64,000 nucleotides of DNA from Syngnathus acus (taxonomy: Eukaryota > Chordata > Actinopteri > Syngnathiformes > Syngnathidae). The notes beneath the pieces are model-generated. The model was not told where the DNA came from, ran no database searches, and worked only from the letters and a program-made list of their open reading frames with translations. This document shows positions 13,701 to 27,600 of this stretch, in pieces. Made by a program: the position numbers and the translations under genes. How positions within the stretch are numbered: position 1 is the first letter of the stretch; each line of letters opens with the position of its first letter. Location of the stretch: contig NC_051108.1 of NCBI RefSeq assembly GCF_901709675.1, positions 7,610,631 to 7,674,630 of the forward strand, written 5' to 3'.

Positions 13701-15576
13701 AGTGTTTTTGATGTGGAATAAAGGTCAGAGGGAGTTGAGGAATCGAAAGCTGTCGACCCGAAGCTGACCGAAGAGATGAGGAACGGCCGAGGACGACCTT
13801 TCTGCTATTTAGTGATATGAAGAAATTAAGTGTTTTTATGATGAAATGACGTGCAAAAGAGCTTATCTGCAAATGTCTGCTTGTGTTTACGCTGCCAAAA
13901 TACATGAAAAAATCCTGTCAGGGGCGGAGGCCGTTTTGCTGATCTTGTTGATTCCCCATCCTTTTAGGGGCACCGCCTATTATGTAACTAGGGACCTCTA
14001 AATGAATAAAAGTGAGGTGGATAGGAGAAGCTGATTAGAATTGTGAGAACCATTAAGCTCTCCTATTCTCCTTGCAAGAAACCGGAAACGTCCTCTCTTC
14101 ATTATTTGTGAGTTGTTTAGGAAAATAAACCTAACATTATCATTGTTGTTATTATTATCATTATTATTATTATCGTCATTATTATTATTATTATTATTAT
14201 CGTCATTATTATTATTATTATTATTGTGTCTCTGTGGTTTAAGTCTTGAACAGATAATGAACAAAAATGTGGGGCAACATGTAGATATAAAAAAAAATTG
14301 CCTGCGCCATGTCAAAGTTTAACGATCATCTTGAGGATTCGCCAAGAAAAATGGAAAGCTCCGTCTCTAAGTACTTTTTTTCTTCCACGCGATGACTGAT
14401 AGAAGTTCTATCGCATTGAGACGGTTTTAATTAATTTCCGAGCGCCGATCGCACAAACCGACGAGCAATCCGAGCCGCGTCATCTCTGAAAAGCATCGCT
14501 CGGTGTACTTTTTATTAATAGCGCGTCGCCGCGGATCATATTTTTGCTCTTTAATGAAGCCTGATCGACTGAGCCGGCCTCCCTGGTGGCAACGGCGGCC
14601 TCCGTGATTCAACCCAGAATGAGGCTACGAAAATAATGAAATATAATAACCTGCTTTGAAGAATTTAGCTCATGCTGCAGGTTGGAGACGTTTACCATCC
14701 AGAACCTTCCTAATTTCCGAGTGTGGATAAGTCAACCTGTCCATATTATTGACCCCTAAAGTAGGCGATGCGGCTTTTCCTATAACAATAACTAATGCTA
14801 TATACTTTTTATACAAATATAAAGTGCCTTGGCAGTTAGTTCTGTATTAGTATAATAAACACAATAAACACTGAGGAACATCAATAGATGGATTTACTAA
14901 GATGGGGGAAAAGCTAATAGCTTGGCACGCATCCAACACACGAATACGACAGTAATTGCGCCTTTTATACACATTTTCATACGGAGGGAAAGGTAAGTGC
15001 AGCAGGAAGCGAGCGGGAGTCTTTGGGGAGCTTAGCTTCGACAGGAGGTGACTTATGAGGAGCGCATATACATCTCACTCTATGCGGTCTATTTCTATAT
15101 CATCAGCAGTTCGGCGTCATTCGTTCCAATCAGAAAGGTGAACGCGGGCATATTCTGGGCATCAATCTGGGAATTTGGTCGAAGAGGAGTCTTTAAAGGA
15201 AGTCAACTGTGTCTTTTTTTTTTAAGTAAGTAGATACAATTAGGCTAATGTAGCTGGGTTAAACGTGAGCCAGCTTTGTCATAATTGCAGCCCTTCGCAT
15301 GTCAGCCGATGACAGAGCAGCCATTTTGAAATGCCACTTTTGGCAGCCGCCTCCTTTTTAAAGCTTGACTGACATCATAAAGAAGGACAAAATCTTGACT
15401 GTTGTTCGCTTAAGTGGCCTTGGAATACTTTTACACTTACAAGTTTATCAAAAATCTTATACAGGAATGTCACTTGTGGGGACTTTTTCTTACGTTACGA
15501 ATCCAAGAGGAGACTAAGGGCAGCAAGGATTTTTAGGATTTTTATCTGTGATCAAATTACCTGGGTATATCTGCAT

Positions 15577-15614
<38 letters not shown>

Positions 15615-18600
15615 CTCATTCCATCGTCATTCTTTTCGTTTCCATTTCCTCTTGCCAGCGGGCTGGCAGTGACACCGTCATGGCAACCGGCATCAGCGAC
15701 GCGTGTTTGTCAGCCAGATAGCAGTGATAGGCAAGCACGTGCACACACACAGTCACACACACAGATTTGCACATGCTCAATCATTCACTCACACACAGGC
15801 ACACAAACACAGGACCTCTGCTTGGTACACAGTGTTCCACATATGACATGAGAAAACCTTTAACACGGAAGCATCATAAGAAGCGTGTGTGTGTGCCCAT
15901 CGCACTATAACGAAGCAGTCGCACAAAGGTGACGCCAGAGGAAGAAGGTTAACAGGAAGAAGGACAGCCGCTCGCATTGACCTGTCAATCATTTAGTCGC
16001 CGTGCTACTGTCTGATGGGGGCGGAGCCTGACACCAGCTATTAATAGAGCGAGACAGAATGGAAAGGAGGACACATGATATGTCAGCCAAGAGTGTGTCT
16101 GTACATCTGGATCCCTGCTAGTCATGGTCAAAAGCGCATGCAACATCTGTTCTAGGTGCTGCTGTTTTGGTTTGCAACGGAGTTTACCACTACGACGAAA
16201 TACAGTGTGTGCATGCGTGTGTGCTGGCCAACGCCCATGTGTGTTTCCCAGAGTGATTAGCAGTAATTAATGGCCTCTCTCTGGGAACAGGAAAACATCA
16301 ATCCAAAATTAGAGCTTGATGAACTACCACAAAGATCAACCAACCTCAGGGCAAACACAGAAAACATGACACACAAACTCACGGCAACTCCGATTTCAGA
16401 TCGATGATGTCAACACCCAAAATAACCTCTGAAGTGACAACGTGACTTACACGTTGGCGTTTAGACATTTTGACCGGCCAAATGAAATTTGCGACGAGTC
16501 GGGGGAGACGGCTCGCATCTAATTAGCAACATCAAATTAGAGCATTCAAATGAACACGGACGCTTTTAGGCATTCAAGCATGACAAAAACAAAAACAAGA
16601 CTAAATAGAAGCAATTTTAGACCGGACAAGAGTGTCCATCTAAACATTTATAACTGTACAATGTAATACCTCTGTTGGCCACTAGGTGGCAGTACACTTG
16701 ATATTTTTATGATTTGTATGGTTTTACTTCTGCTTGTGTCAATACTCTTAAGTTTTAATAAAGTCCAATAATATAGAGTGCTATTCTTCTTAAAAATATT
16801 TCAACATTTTCATTCATTTTGTCGGGAAGACAATCTGTGTTCCAAGCGGGCGCCACTGTATTTGTATTCCCACCACTGCCAACAACTCTCCTTCGTGTGC
16901 AATGACATTACATCAGCTCCCACCATCTTGCCATTTTCCCTCCGGTCACGTGACGCAATGCTCCACGATGGCATGGAGCGAGCGGCCGCGCTTTGAATGC
17001 GCGACTTGTGATCCTCACTTAAACAAGGCTCGTCTTCATGTCTCACTTCTAATCTTTAAACATGTTTTGCAAATTTCAAATCACCGATCCGTCCATTCGC
17101 CTCCCCGCTGCTGCTGTGTGCTGCTTCTGTGAGGCCCCACCGGCCAGCTGTTCGCCGCCGGGGATTACAGACTATATATAACCCGCTTTATCTTTAATCT
17201 GCCGTCATCGAGCATCAGAAAACATTTGCACAATTGCCGCCAGACTTACCTCTAAAAGGCACGCAGAGGCTAGCACGCGTATGGCTGGCGTACATTAAAT
17301 TTAATGTGTGACCACATAAATCACACAAATTTAAGATGATTTCAAATAAATCGAAGCACGAAAGAGTCAAGCTATCGACTTGGAATTGTGCATGTGTGCT
17401 AGCTTGACACATTCGTCGGTAATAGAGTTGAATAAAAAAGCAACACACAGAGGGAAAAGAAATCGTTCCATGTGGCACATTCACATCAAGCCCGACGTGA
17501 CATCTTTTGGCAAACAAGCAAGGTAACCACAGAGAGGGGAGAAAACGGCTGAAGGTCAAAAAGGCTTCACGCTGACAAGGTAAATTAGACATCGGAGCGC
17601 CTCACTCCAGGTCAGTGTGACTTTCTCCCTTACAGTGTGGAGGGCTTAAAATTCTGGGCAGCATAAACATAGTCTGGTGACAGAAGAAAAATACTTTAAG
17701 GTAATATTTATCACTATGTAACAAAGAATTTTGTAATACAGTATTTATGTATATATATTTTGATTTATTTAGAAAAATATTATTCCCCTTTCCCTTTTTT
17801 TATTAGCAATATTGACCCAAAAAAAAAAAACCTCCATTGTCAAAAATGAAGTTGCTCTCAAGTTGTTTTACACCTAGCAAGCCTCTGTGAGTTATTCCCC
17901 TGTCAAAAGTGTTGTTCCGAGAAACAAAGTGCTGCCTTATTCTGGCTGGAGCCTTCTCTGCGTACTCGCTCGCTTGCTTTGCGGCATCATAAAGTGCACG
18001 GGGCGATAGAGCAGACGGGGCAAAAGCATCTTTGGCCTCTCGTTGCATCCGGCCTGAGCGCATCTAATGGAACTGGGAGTGCACAAGACAAATCCATGGC
18101 AAATCACACACAGAGGCATTAGCGGGCTCAATATGTGTTGGGAGAAGAAAAAGCCACAAACACAGCCAGCTTTATGGACTACTTGGTGCGTCTAATAACA
18201 TTAGGCTTATTGGTTTATCTGATGCCTGGGAGCGAGACTTTTTTTTTTCCACTGATCATTAAACAAAAAGTTATTTAAACCTTATAAAAGATGAATGAAC
18301 AACAACTGAGTATTAAACAGTGATGATATTCTCTATTTACACAAAATTAAACAAACATACAGACAAGAAGGATTTTTTTTTTTTTAATCCCAGTCTGGCT
18401 CACTTGTCGTATTGTGTTCCACAGGGTTCTATTCTAGATCCCCTGCTGTTCTATTGAATTTATTGACCCTGGGTTCCAGTGGCCTGGGGGACCTCATTTG
18501 ATTCACATTCACTTAAAACTTCACTAATAGTCTCAGCAAAAGGTTACAAAAGGCTTCTTTGCCTCCAAAGCACATTTGCAGGAAATTCGTCGGGCATGAA

Positions 18601-21600
18601 TGAAAAAAAAATCTGCAATCCATTGCTGTGAACGTGAGCTCCGTCAACTTTAGAAGACAACAAACAAACAGACATGGATTTATCGATCCTGCTCATCCCC
18701 GTCTAATCTCAAATGTGAGGCTTACTTTATCACACAGCTTTGATTGTTTTTCACCTGTCTTGTCTCCGTGTTTAGGTCAGCAGGAGTTTATTGGTCAAGA
18801 CTCGAAGAGCGGCACGCCTGGTTGGTTCATCGCGAGGCCCTGGTGGCTTGTTTTATCTCCGTGTGTGTGTGTGCGTGCGTGCGTGCGTGTGCGTGTGTGA
18901 CCGCGGCCGTGCTGCTAAAAATTGGCTGGAGGGTTCTCCTCCGTCACTCTCCCCAGGAGGGTTACCCTGCTACCCTCATTACCCTGCCAGCTCCGTCTCC
19001 ATATGCTCTCATTGCCCCTGTTGAAGCACGATTTAGAAACCCGATCTAAAATCAGTTTTTTTTCCGATTGGGCCGTTTGAACGTCAAACAGGCTAACAAA
19101 CATTCGCGCAGACTTTTTAGCTAAGCAAGTGAACCAACTAAATTACAAATCGTGATAGAAAGAAAAAAGTACAGACATCGATAAAACAGCATTGCGACCG
19201 CCTCAAGTGAGACATCACACGGCCCGGGAGGCTTAGCCCCGTTCAAATCCATCAAGCGGAAGGGCAACGGGCTAACGGACGAGTGAGCGCCCCCTGGGAG
19301 GACAGTGCGACGCGACACGTCCGGCATGGCAGAATCTGTCTGCCGAGAGGAGGCCGAAGCACCCGATGGGTGCTAATTGAGTGCAGAATGATTGATAGCC
19401 CTTCATGGCCAGGGTCTCTTCGGTTGTCTAGCTCAAAAATAATAGCACAGCGGAACTTGAATTTGTTCCACCGGCTAAAGTAAGTTGAACCATAAGAAGA
19501 AGAAAACGGTGAATGTAAGTAAACACACAATAGTGCCACCAAAAAAAAGGTCAATCTGAAAGCAAACGGTCCACTTTGGCGCGCTGAGGAGTGACGGATT
19601 TATGGATTAAGACTGGTTTAGGCTGGACTGTCACATGTTGCTTTGATTGAAGCTGGCAAGCCATCACAAACGCTTGTGATGCATTTGTTTCCCTCCCGTC
19701 CACATTGGCCAATCCCCCTGTGATGAAAAAGACCCAGCTGACAACCAGCTGTGGCGTATTACGTCACCCTACGCTAGCCTTTTGCTCACAAGAAAGCTCC
19801 CGGGGTGCCATTTTGGCTTTACAGCAGGCATGGAAAAGTATGCACACCCTGGAAGTAAGTAAGCACTGCAATCAAAAAATATTATTTTCTGCTGTCAAAT
19901 TTTCTTTTTTCTGACCAGCAACAAGACAAAGAACTTAACTAAAAGTTAAAACTCTTCACCTAAATTAAAAGATGATGAATATGTCATATAGTCCGAAGAA
20001 CAGATCATATCCAGAAAAATTATGCAGTAAAGCTCAAGTTCCAAAAAATGTAGAATACTACGACAATAAAGGTATGCTACAATATTATGAGAATTCATTC
20101 AAAAATTCCAACCAACAGATTTAGACCAAAAATGCACGCCAGGTGGAGAAAACACTGATGAAGACTGAATCCGAAAGCAAACTGTCAGAGCCACTAACTT
20201 GACGATCTTAAAACCAGAAAAAAATCTCCTCACACACCACCACGACGACAACAAAGACGCAAAGTTAAAACGACTTTCCCACACCGAATCATCAGCAAAA
20301 AACTCTCCCTGTGCTGCCTTGCACGTACCTTGCAGAGTTTCTGGTAGCGTGGCGAGCTGATTGCCATCCTCTGGAGCCTATGTAGGAAGACCACCACTTT
20401 CTGGAGGGAGGTCCGGACCATGGCCATCATTTTAGGACTGCTACAAGTCTGCAGCAGCCTGGCACCGGTCCGCATGCTATCACTGCTCTAGCCCGCTCAT
20501 GCCGCTGCCATCCGCCGTCTCCCTTTAGAAGCCTGCCGGACCCGAGCCCAGCCGACGGGATGCGCACGCACGCGCTCGCTCGCTCCCTCGCTTACTCACT
20601 CACGTGCACGCTGAGCTCAGCGTGGCTCTTCTTTTCATCACACACCAACCGGAGACCGACTTTCCCATCCATGACGACGTTAGCAAACCGGCTGAGACGC
20701 ACATAAGAATTTTTTTAAAAGTGACGAGTAAGACAAAACGTTCGCTGATCCCCGTTGGAGAGACGAGGACAGCTGTGAGATGGAGTGAGGAGGGGGGGCA
20801 GCAGGTAGCGCCTCCTTTGTGCTCCGGCTACATCAAGGGAGAGGAGAGAGCCGCTGAGTAATAACACGCATGATTGTCAACACGCGAGCAAAGGAGGAGG
20901 AGGAGTTAGAGAGAGCTTCCTGGAAGCCAAAGTCCCCGATGGCAGTCTGCCTGGCACTGTCAAAGCGCTCCCACGTGAAACACAAAACTCCCCGTTGAGA
21001 AATGGGAGATACGTTACAAAATAGTAATGTCATAAATTACAAGGAAAAGTTAAGAAATATGAAAAGAGTCATAATAAATACAAAGTCTGAATACTATCGA
21101 GGGCGGCTTGTAAATGAAAAGAAAAGGAACAGAGTCGGCGTGCTCCAACTGTCCTATTTTCAGCACCTCCACGGCGGGATAATTGCCGTAACATTCCGTT
21201 CTGCAGGCAGTGCGGTGAGGCGCCGTGACGCTCCTGACCCCGAGAGAGGTTGCGTAAGAGCGGCTCGCTGCTTTGAAGTGCAGCTGAAAATTGCGACCGT
21301 GAGAGAAAAAGTAAGTCAAAAGTATGTGAAATGAGGCACACCAATAAGTAAAATTACAAAATAATCAGTAAAATGCTCCAATTTCCATCGGAACCATTCA
21401 GTGGCATCAAGGCAAATATTTGCTTTTGTAACTATTACACACACAGACAGTGGTCGGGGGGATTACGCTAAGCTCTGAGGAAGAAGAGACTTTAACGTGC
21501 CACAGAAGCCATTTGAGTCAAAACACACTATTGACTCACAGGAGATTACAACAGACTCTTTTGTTGCCTCGCTTATTGTTAAGACGGTCGATGGTATCGT

Positions 21601-24600
21601 ATGTTTCTGTGTGCTTTGACAAAGCCTGACGAAGGTAGCTCGTAAATGTGTTCATATAAAAAAAAAAAAAACGTTTTCCTTCGCTACTTTCCGATTCCTC
21701 CGAATGACTTCCCACTTGAACGCCATCCATCAATCTCAAGCGCAGCAGAGATAGAAAGAGAGACGACATGGCTTTAATTAAGGCGATATGTCAGGGGGCA
21801 AAAAGCAAGTCCTGCTTTTGCGACAGCCGATCGCGCCAAGACATTTACAAACACGCCGTAGGCATGGATGTCATTCTAATTTGGGGATTTTAACGATTTA
21901 GTAGAAAAGGTATTTTATTTTATACTATCTCCCGATTTTATTATTTTACTCTATGTAAGGTGATCTTGAGTGTCAGAAAGGCACCCTAAAATGAAATCTA
22001 TTATTATTATTATTATCATTATTACCAGTGAACGCTGTAACTTAGATGTTTTTTAGCATTAGGCTAGCACACTTAAAATCTATTTGGATATTGATTTAAA
22101 TACAAAAGTCAAATAGCATCAAATGGGTTCACAAGCATGACTCAAATGCAGGAATAAATGAGCCTTGCTCAATGCGCACACGTGTTCAAACGCCCCCTAA
22201 CATGACCTCATGTCGGCATGCGTGTGGGTGCACCTCGGCGATAATGGAGGACGACACCACGATAATAGCTCCCACCTGTGCGCTGCCGCACGTGCCTCGT
22301 CTCGACAAGTCTCTTACCTCCAGCTGTCGTCTGAGCTCTTTGACGCGGACCGTGTCTTGTGACAAGTCCTCCCTCTGGGAAGCGTCAGCAAGCATGTTGA
22401 CTGTGGTCTCGGCCTCCTGGAGCCACTTGAGGAAGGCTTCCAGCTCCCTGAGGGACGCCTGGAGGCCTTTCAGCTCGCCGTCCAGATGCCCGTGGCGGTC
22501 GTTGGCCCTGCACGGAACAAACTCGAGAAATGTATTTGTATCGCTATATTCATTTTATTACATTCTAATGAAAGGATTTCAAGCTAGAAAGTTACTGCCA
22601 ATGCATAAATTCCAATCTTGGTATGGATTTTAGTTAGAAAAAAAAAAAAGATGCATGATGGCCAATTTAGTTGTGATTGATCACAATCCTCCCATCACAA
22701 AATCAATCCTTGGAAATGTCAACAATTAAATGACTCCTTAGTTATTACTTGATGTCTCCATCAATCTGATTCACGTTACAAGATCTTCAATGTATGATGA
22801 GTAGATAAAAATAGCTGTCTACTAAAGTGGGTGTGGCCTTAGATGGGGATGACACACACGCATGTAAAAAGAAAAGCTCACTATAGAGATGTCCTACAAT
22901 GCGTTTAACAGCTTGTTAAAATATGTGAGGCCTGAAGAGTAATGCAACCAACGTGGTTGGCATCATCCGCGCCTGAAAAAAAAAAAAAGTGCTGTGCACC
23001 TGTTGTTGAGGTTGTTCCAGGCGGCGTTATGAGCATCGGTGACTTCTTTCACCCGCCGGGTGTCGTCGGTGGAGTACTCGCGCAAAAGATGAGCGGACAG
23101 CTCGTTGAAGGCCGCCACCGCAGCTTGGCCTCGACTCAGCTCTTGCAAAAACGCCTGCGTCGACATAAACATCAGAAAATATGACACGACGTCCGGAGAG
23201 GCAGAGTGCTTGTGCATTCTTTGCTAAAAATAATAATAGTCTGGCGGTTTAAATAACATTCATATTGACTGCACTTAGTCACCACGACATGACTAAACAC
23301 AAAGAGAAGCTGCTCTCAGTCGCCCCCTTGTGGTCGCCCCGCGCAATAAGTCATGCAGACGCTGGGTGATTTTTTTTAAAAAAATTTTGTGGGACTACTC
23401 CCTAAGCTGTTGTCTTGTCACCTTGCTGTCAGCCAGCTGAATGGTCAGAGGGTCTCTAGACTCTCTTGACTGCTGCAGCATGTTGTGGAACCATCCTTCC
23501 TTGTGGCCAATCAGAGCCTGCACTTCCTGCCACTGACCCTCCCAATGATCGCTGTGACCGATCATGTTGTCCAGCTGCTGGAGTCGTGCCACCACGCCGT
23601 GCTGAGTGTTGTCCCACTGGTTGCGTACTCTCTCCACTGGAGAGAAGATGATGATTTAAAAAAAATTATATTAACTCGAGACTAAATGGCGCGGGTGATG
23701 CTAGCACATACATTTCTCCGTGATGGACGTGCGCACATCCAGGTTGGACGTCTTGTTTTTGATGTTTTGTGCAAGCGTGAAAATGTCCTCCAGCTGAGGA
23801 TGACGGTGCTCGAGGTCGCTTTTTGTCACCTGGGAGGATGAAACAAACATAGTTTGAATGAGAGAGATTCTTGCGAAAACAAATTATGAAAAGTTAAAAG
23901 CTGCTGTCACCTGAAGGCGCGCCATGGTGGTCCTGATCTCCTCTACGTCACCCACTGTGACGATGTTGGACTTGAGCATCTGAGTGATGAGGACCAGCCA
24001 GTCGGCTAGCTCGGTGGCCGTCTCGTTGAGGTCGGTGGGCGCCACCGAGTCGGGCGTGTGCGGGGTCTGGTGGTGGGGGTCCTCACTCGCCAGGCTGGCC
24101 ATCTGCACGGCTGAGGGCACTGAAGACACACTCACTGCAATGGAGGAAAGGAAGAGCTGTGAGAAGATTCAGATTTACTGGAATAGCTTTGCTAATTTCC
24201 CTTAGTGTGTTTTAATCAGTTTAAATGTGCTTAAAAGTCTGCAGGAGTGGTAAAACTATTAATTAAAAAAGCCTTCAACGAGTGGGACTGGATAAACAAG
24301 TTTTCACTATACATGTGCAAGAAAAAAACGGGAGCATGAATATTAAAAGGTGTTCTCGAAAGTAATGTACCAAATAGTGATGAATGATGTTCTGCGGCGA
24401 CACCAAGTCGCTGAGCTGATTTGTAATTTCAGCATGCATTTTTCATACTGGAAATTAAAGCGCTCCTCTTCCTCGCTACTAAATAATTTTTCATAAGCTT
24501 TAATTTGTATGTAGTGTTGTATTAGTGTGTTAGATGCTACAACAGAAGCTGGAGTCGAATTGGTCGCTTTGTCGGCGTGTGAGCTGTGGCCTACAGCAGC

Positions 24601-27600
24601 TCCAAATGTGGAAAATGGATCAATAGAATTAACAGAAAAAATAATTTCCAGTGTAAGATGTGTAAAAATGCGAACGCTGTTTACCAAGTTGCTGGTGCTC
24701 AAGCACCCGAGCGTGGTGCAGCGTCCACGGGGAGACGTGCGCCTGCAGAGACTCCCTCAGCTGACCATCTAGAACTTTCCAATCAGCCGCCAGCTGTTCC
24801 ACCTTGCTCTGCTCGCCGTGAAACATTCAGAGGGTGAGATGAGGAATGAACGGCGCTTTAATAAAACAGCCAATTAAGCCGCAATCAGTTAGGGGAAATA
24901 AAATGACCTGCTGCAATACGATGTAATTACACAGTATTGTGAACTTAGGCGGGCTGATTGAATAAATCATACGACTAGGCGGGGGAACCTTTTCATGAGG
25001 AGACAGCTGCTGGCGTCTCTGCAGCTCAATGGAGTGGGCCAAAAGGTCCTCTAATTCCTTCTTTCTGTCTTTCATGGACACCTCCAAAGCCTGAGAATGG
25101 TCAGAGAGGGTTCATGCGTTTTGACTCGTGGTCAGTAGAAGTTCATTTTTTGCGGTACCTGCGCTTGGCCCGGACTGAGGCCTCGATTTGTGATGGTCTG
25201 ATGCGTGATGACTACCCAGTCGGTGAGCCGGTTCATTTTGTCGCGGAAGTGGGCGTGACTCTGCAGGTCGCCCTCCACCTGGCCCACTTTGTCCAACAAC
25301 TCGTGGGTTATCTGCAGGTTGGGTGATGGAAAATACAGAAGCTAATTAGCTTCCCTAATATATAGCTATATGTTGCATCCCACCTTGCTCCAGTTGAGAT
25401 TGATGGCTCTAAGTTTGCCCACGTGGTGGTCTCGGCTCTGCGGGCTCACGGTGTGACTGGCCAAGATCTGCGGGGCGTGTTTGTTGAGCCAGCCCAGATG
25501 TTCGTTCTGCGCGTCCATCTCCACGGCCAAGGCCTACGAGGGGAGACATTCGAGTCATTTATCTCATCAAGCGCTATTGATCGAAGGGAAGGTAATCACG
25601 TTGGCCTCAGCGGAACAAATGGCGGAGGGGGAAAACCTAAGCTGCAATGCTTGTCAGTTAGAAAAGAAATGAAGTATAGCGGCTTTTGCTCCAGTAGACA
25701 CCCTGCCTCAATTGGTCAGCCTGCTTTTTTTGTCCCCTGAGGAATTGAAATTGAATTGTGACCTACCTTGAGCTCTTTGAGGTTCTGGTCAGTGGAGGAG
25801 ACGGGAAACGTGACCAAAGCGTTTTCCGCCTGCTGCAGCCACGAAGCCAAATCCTCGCTTCGCCTTACCAGGTCGGCCAGGGCTGGATTGCCTGCCGCCA
25901 GCCTGCATGCACACAAGCGTAGTCGACACATTCTTTACCCAGATTGCCATCTTGAGTTCCCTCCAGGTTGCAGACTAAATCCTGGAATTTATATTTAAAT
26001 TACCATTTGCGTCTAATTGACGGCGGCGATAAGAAAACAAAGAGGATAGTCGGGAAGTGCTGACCTGGACCGCTGTACCACACCGGAAATTCTAAACTTC
26101 TAATTGTTATCCAGTTACGGAAATTATGGCGTTACGAGCCTATATCAACATCATCATTTACATAATAGCCGCAAGGTTTTCATGAATACCTTCGCTGCCG
26201 GTCCGCCACCTGGCGCTTCACGGCCCTCCAGCGCTGACTCAAGGCGTGGAGTTTTTCTTCCAGCAGAGGGCCGTCCGGAGAGGACAGCTGGCCGGTGATG
26301 CGCTCTCCTGTTCGGGTGAGGTTGGTCAGCACGGCCTGGTGACTGACGAGGCCTTCCTCGAGCTCCTGCAGAGAGATATGTAACTTTGCTGTCATGGACA
26401 TCTAAACAAGCATCAATGCCTTCCACTGACCTCTTGGTGGCACCATGCCGAGTCTAGGTCCAAGTGTCCCTCGGGACCGACGCTAGCTGACAGCAGCCTC
26501 TCGGTGTCGGTCAGCCACTGGCTCATGTCATTCATGTCGCAGTGGAATTGCCTCCACTCCTCGACGGCGCGGTCAAAGCTCCTGCACAGGCAAAATTTGA
26601 CCTTATTTATTCATTTTACACATTATAGATGCATTGTAGCGAGAAAAAAATGCAAGCTCAAAATGTAGAGGAAATACTGTGCATATCAATTACCGTATTG
26701 GCCCAATATAAGACGACCCTGATTATCAGACCACCCCCTCTTTTTCAAGACTCAAGTTTGAAAAAAGACTTTTTGAACACCAATTTTAATTTTTAAACAG
26801 AAAAGAATTACAGTACATCTGAAACAAACGATTATAACAATATATTCGAGAGAAAAAGCATGTTATTTTGCCTCATTCTAATCATACAAAAACTGTCTAT
26901 CACATCTTAATATATGAACATTTAAATACGTAAACCAAAGTGCAATCACATTTGTAAATGAATGGCTTCTGGTTTTTGAAATGTAAATAAACCAATCTAC
27001 TGTGATAAAACAACAAAATTGCAATAACTGCATTAACCATCAAAGTGAAGTCTAACTGTAATTGTAGTCTTGAAACAAATCTGAATAAGGAAAAACATTG
27101 CAATAAAATAATGCAAACTGGTTTAAACTTGAGAGTAGCTGAGATCTGTCATGTCAGAACATTACTCCTCACAAACATCCTCAGTGTCACTGTCCACGTA
27201 CGCGCACTCCCTCCTGTAGAACTCTTAAAAGCGGCCACTCTGAGGACCACGAAAAGCTTTTCTCTGATTGTGAGCATTTTTAGGCAATCTTTTTTAGCTC
27301 TCCATCTCCGTACATTACACTCTGTGACACCATATTTCACAGCCGCTCTGCAATTGTTTGAAGACTCTGCCTCATTTATCACCATTATCTTGAAGTTTGG
27401 ATCATAACTTCTCAGCTGCCGGTTAACCTGGCCGATGTTCGACCCACTTTTCTCCAGATTGTCGCTACGTTTCTCCATTTTCTGTTATCTCTGTTATTCT
27501 CTTATTTTCTTCTCTTTTCTTTCTTACCGCTATTTTTTATTTTTGTTCTTCGTGGTACCGCTATTTTTATTTTTATTCTTCGTGACAGGGGTTTGCTTTG

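Larger units (their letters stand above)
6138..22317 (-). other. utrn: 16.2-kb utrn intron (matches dystrophin intron 55)
   Basis: By far the largest intron here. It contains the alternative first exon (20,329-20,475), an RTE-like LINE tail (about 13,020-13,620) and simple repeats: CT at 8,453-8,478, GA at 10,733-10,776, CA at 11,467-11,513, TTA/TCA at 14,140-14,226, GT at 15,575-15,612 and GTGC at 18,861-18,899. The remaining stretches (6,138-13,000, 13,640-20,320 and 20,620-22,317) show no exon, RNA gene or transposon that I can recognise. Short open frames there lack codon or splice support. Confidence 0.75.

Noticed and set aside
13998-14322. Asparagine-rich (minus) and leucine-rich (plus) frames
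   Set aside because: Translation of the TTA/TCA/TCG array; no splice or domain support.
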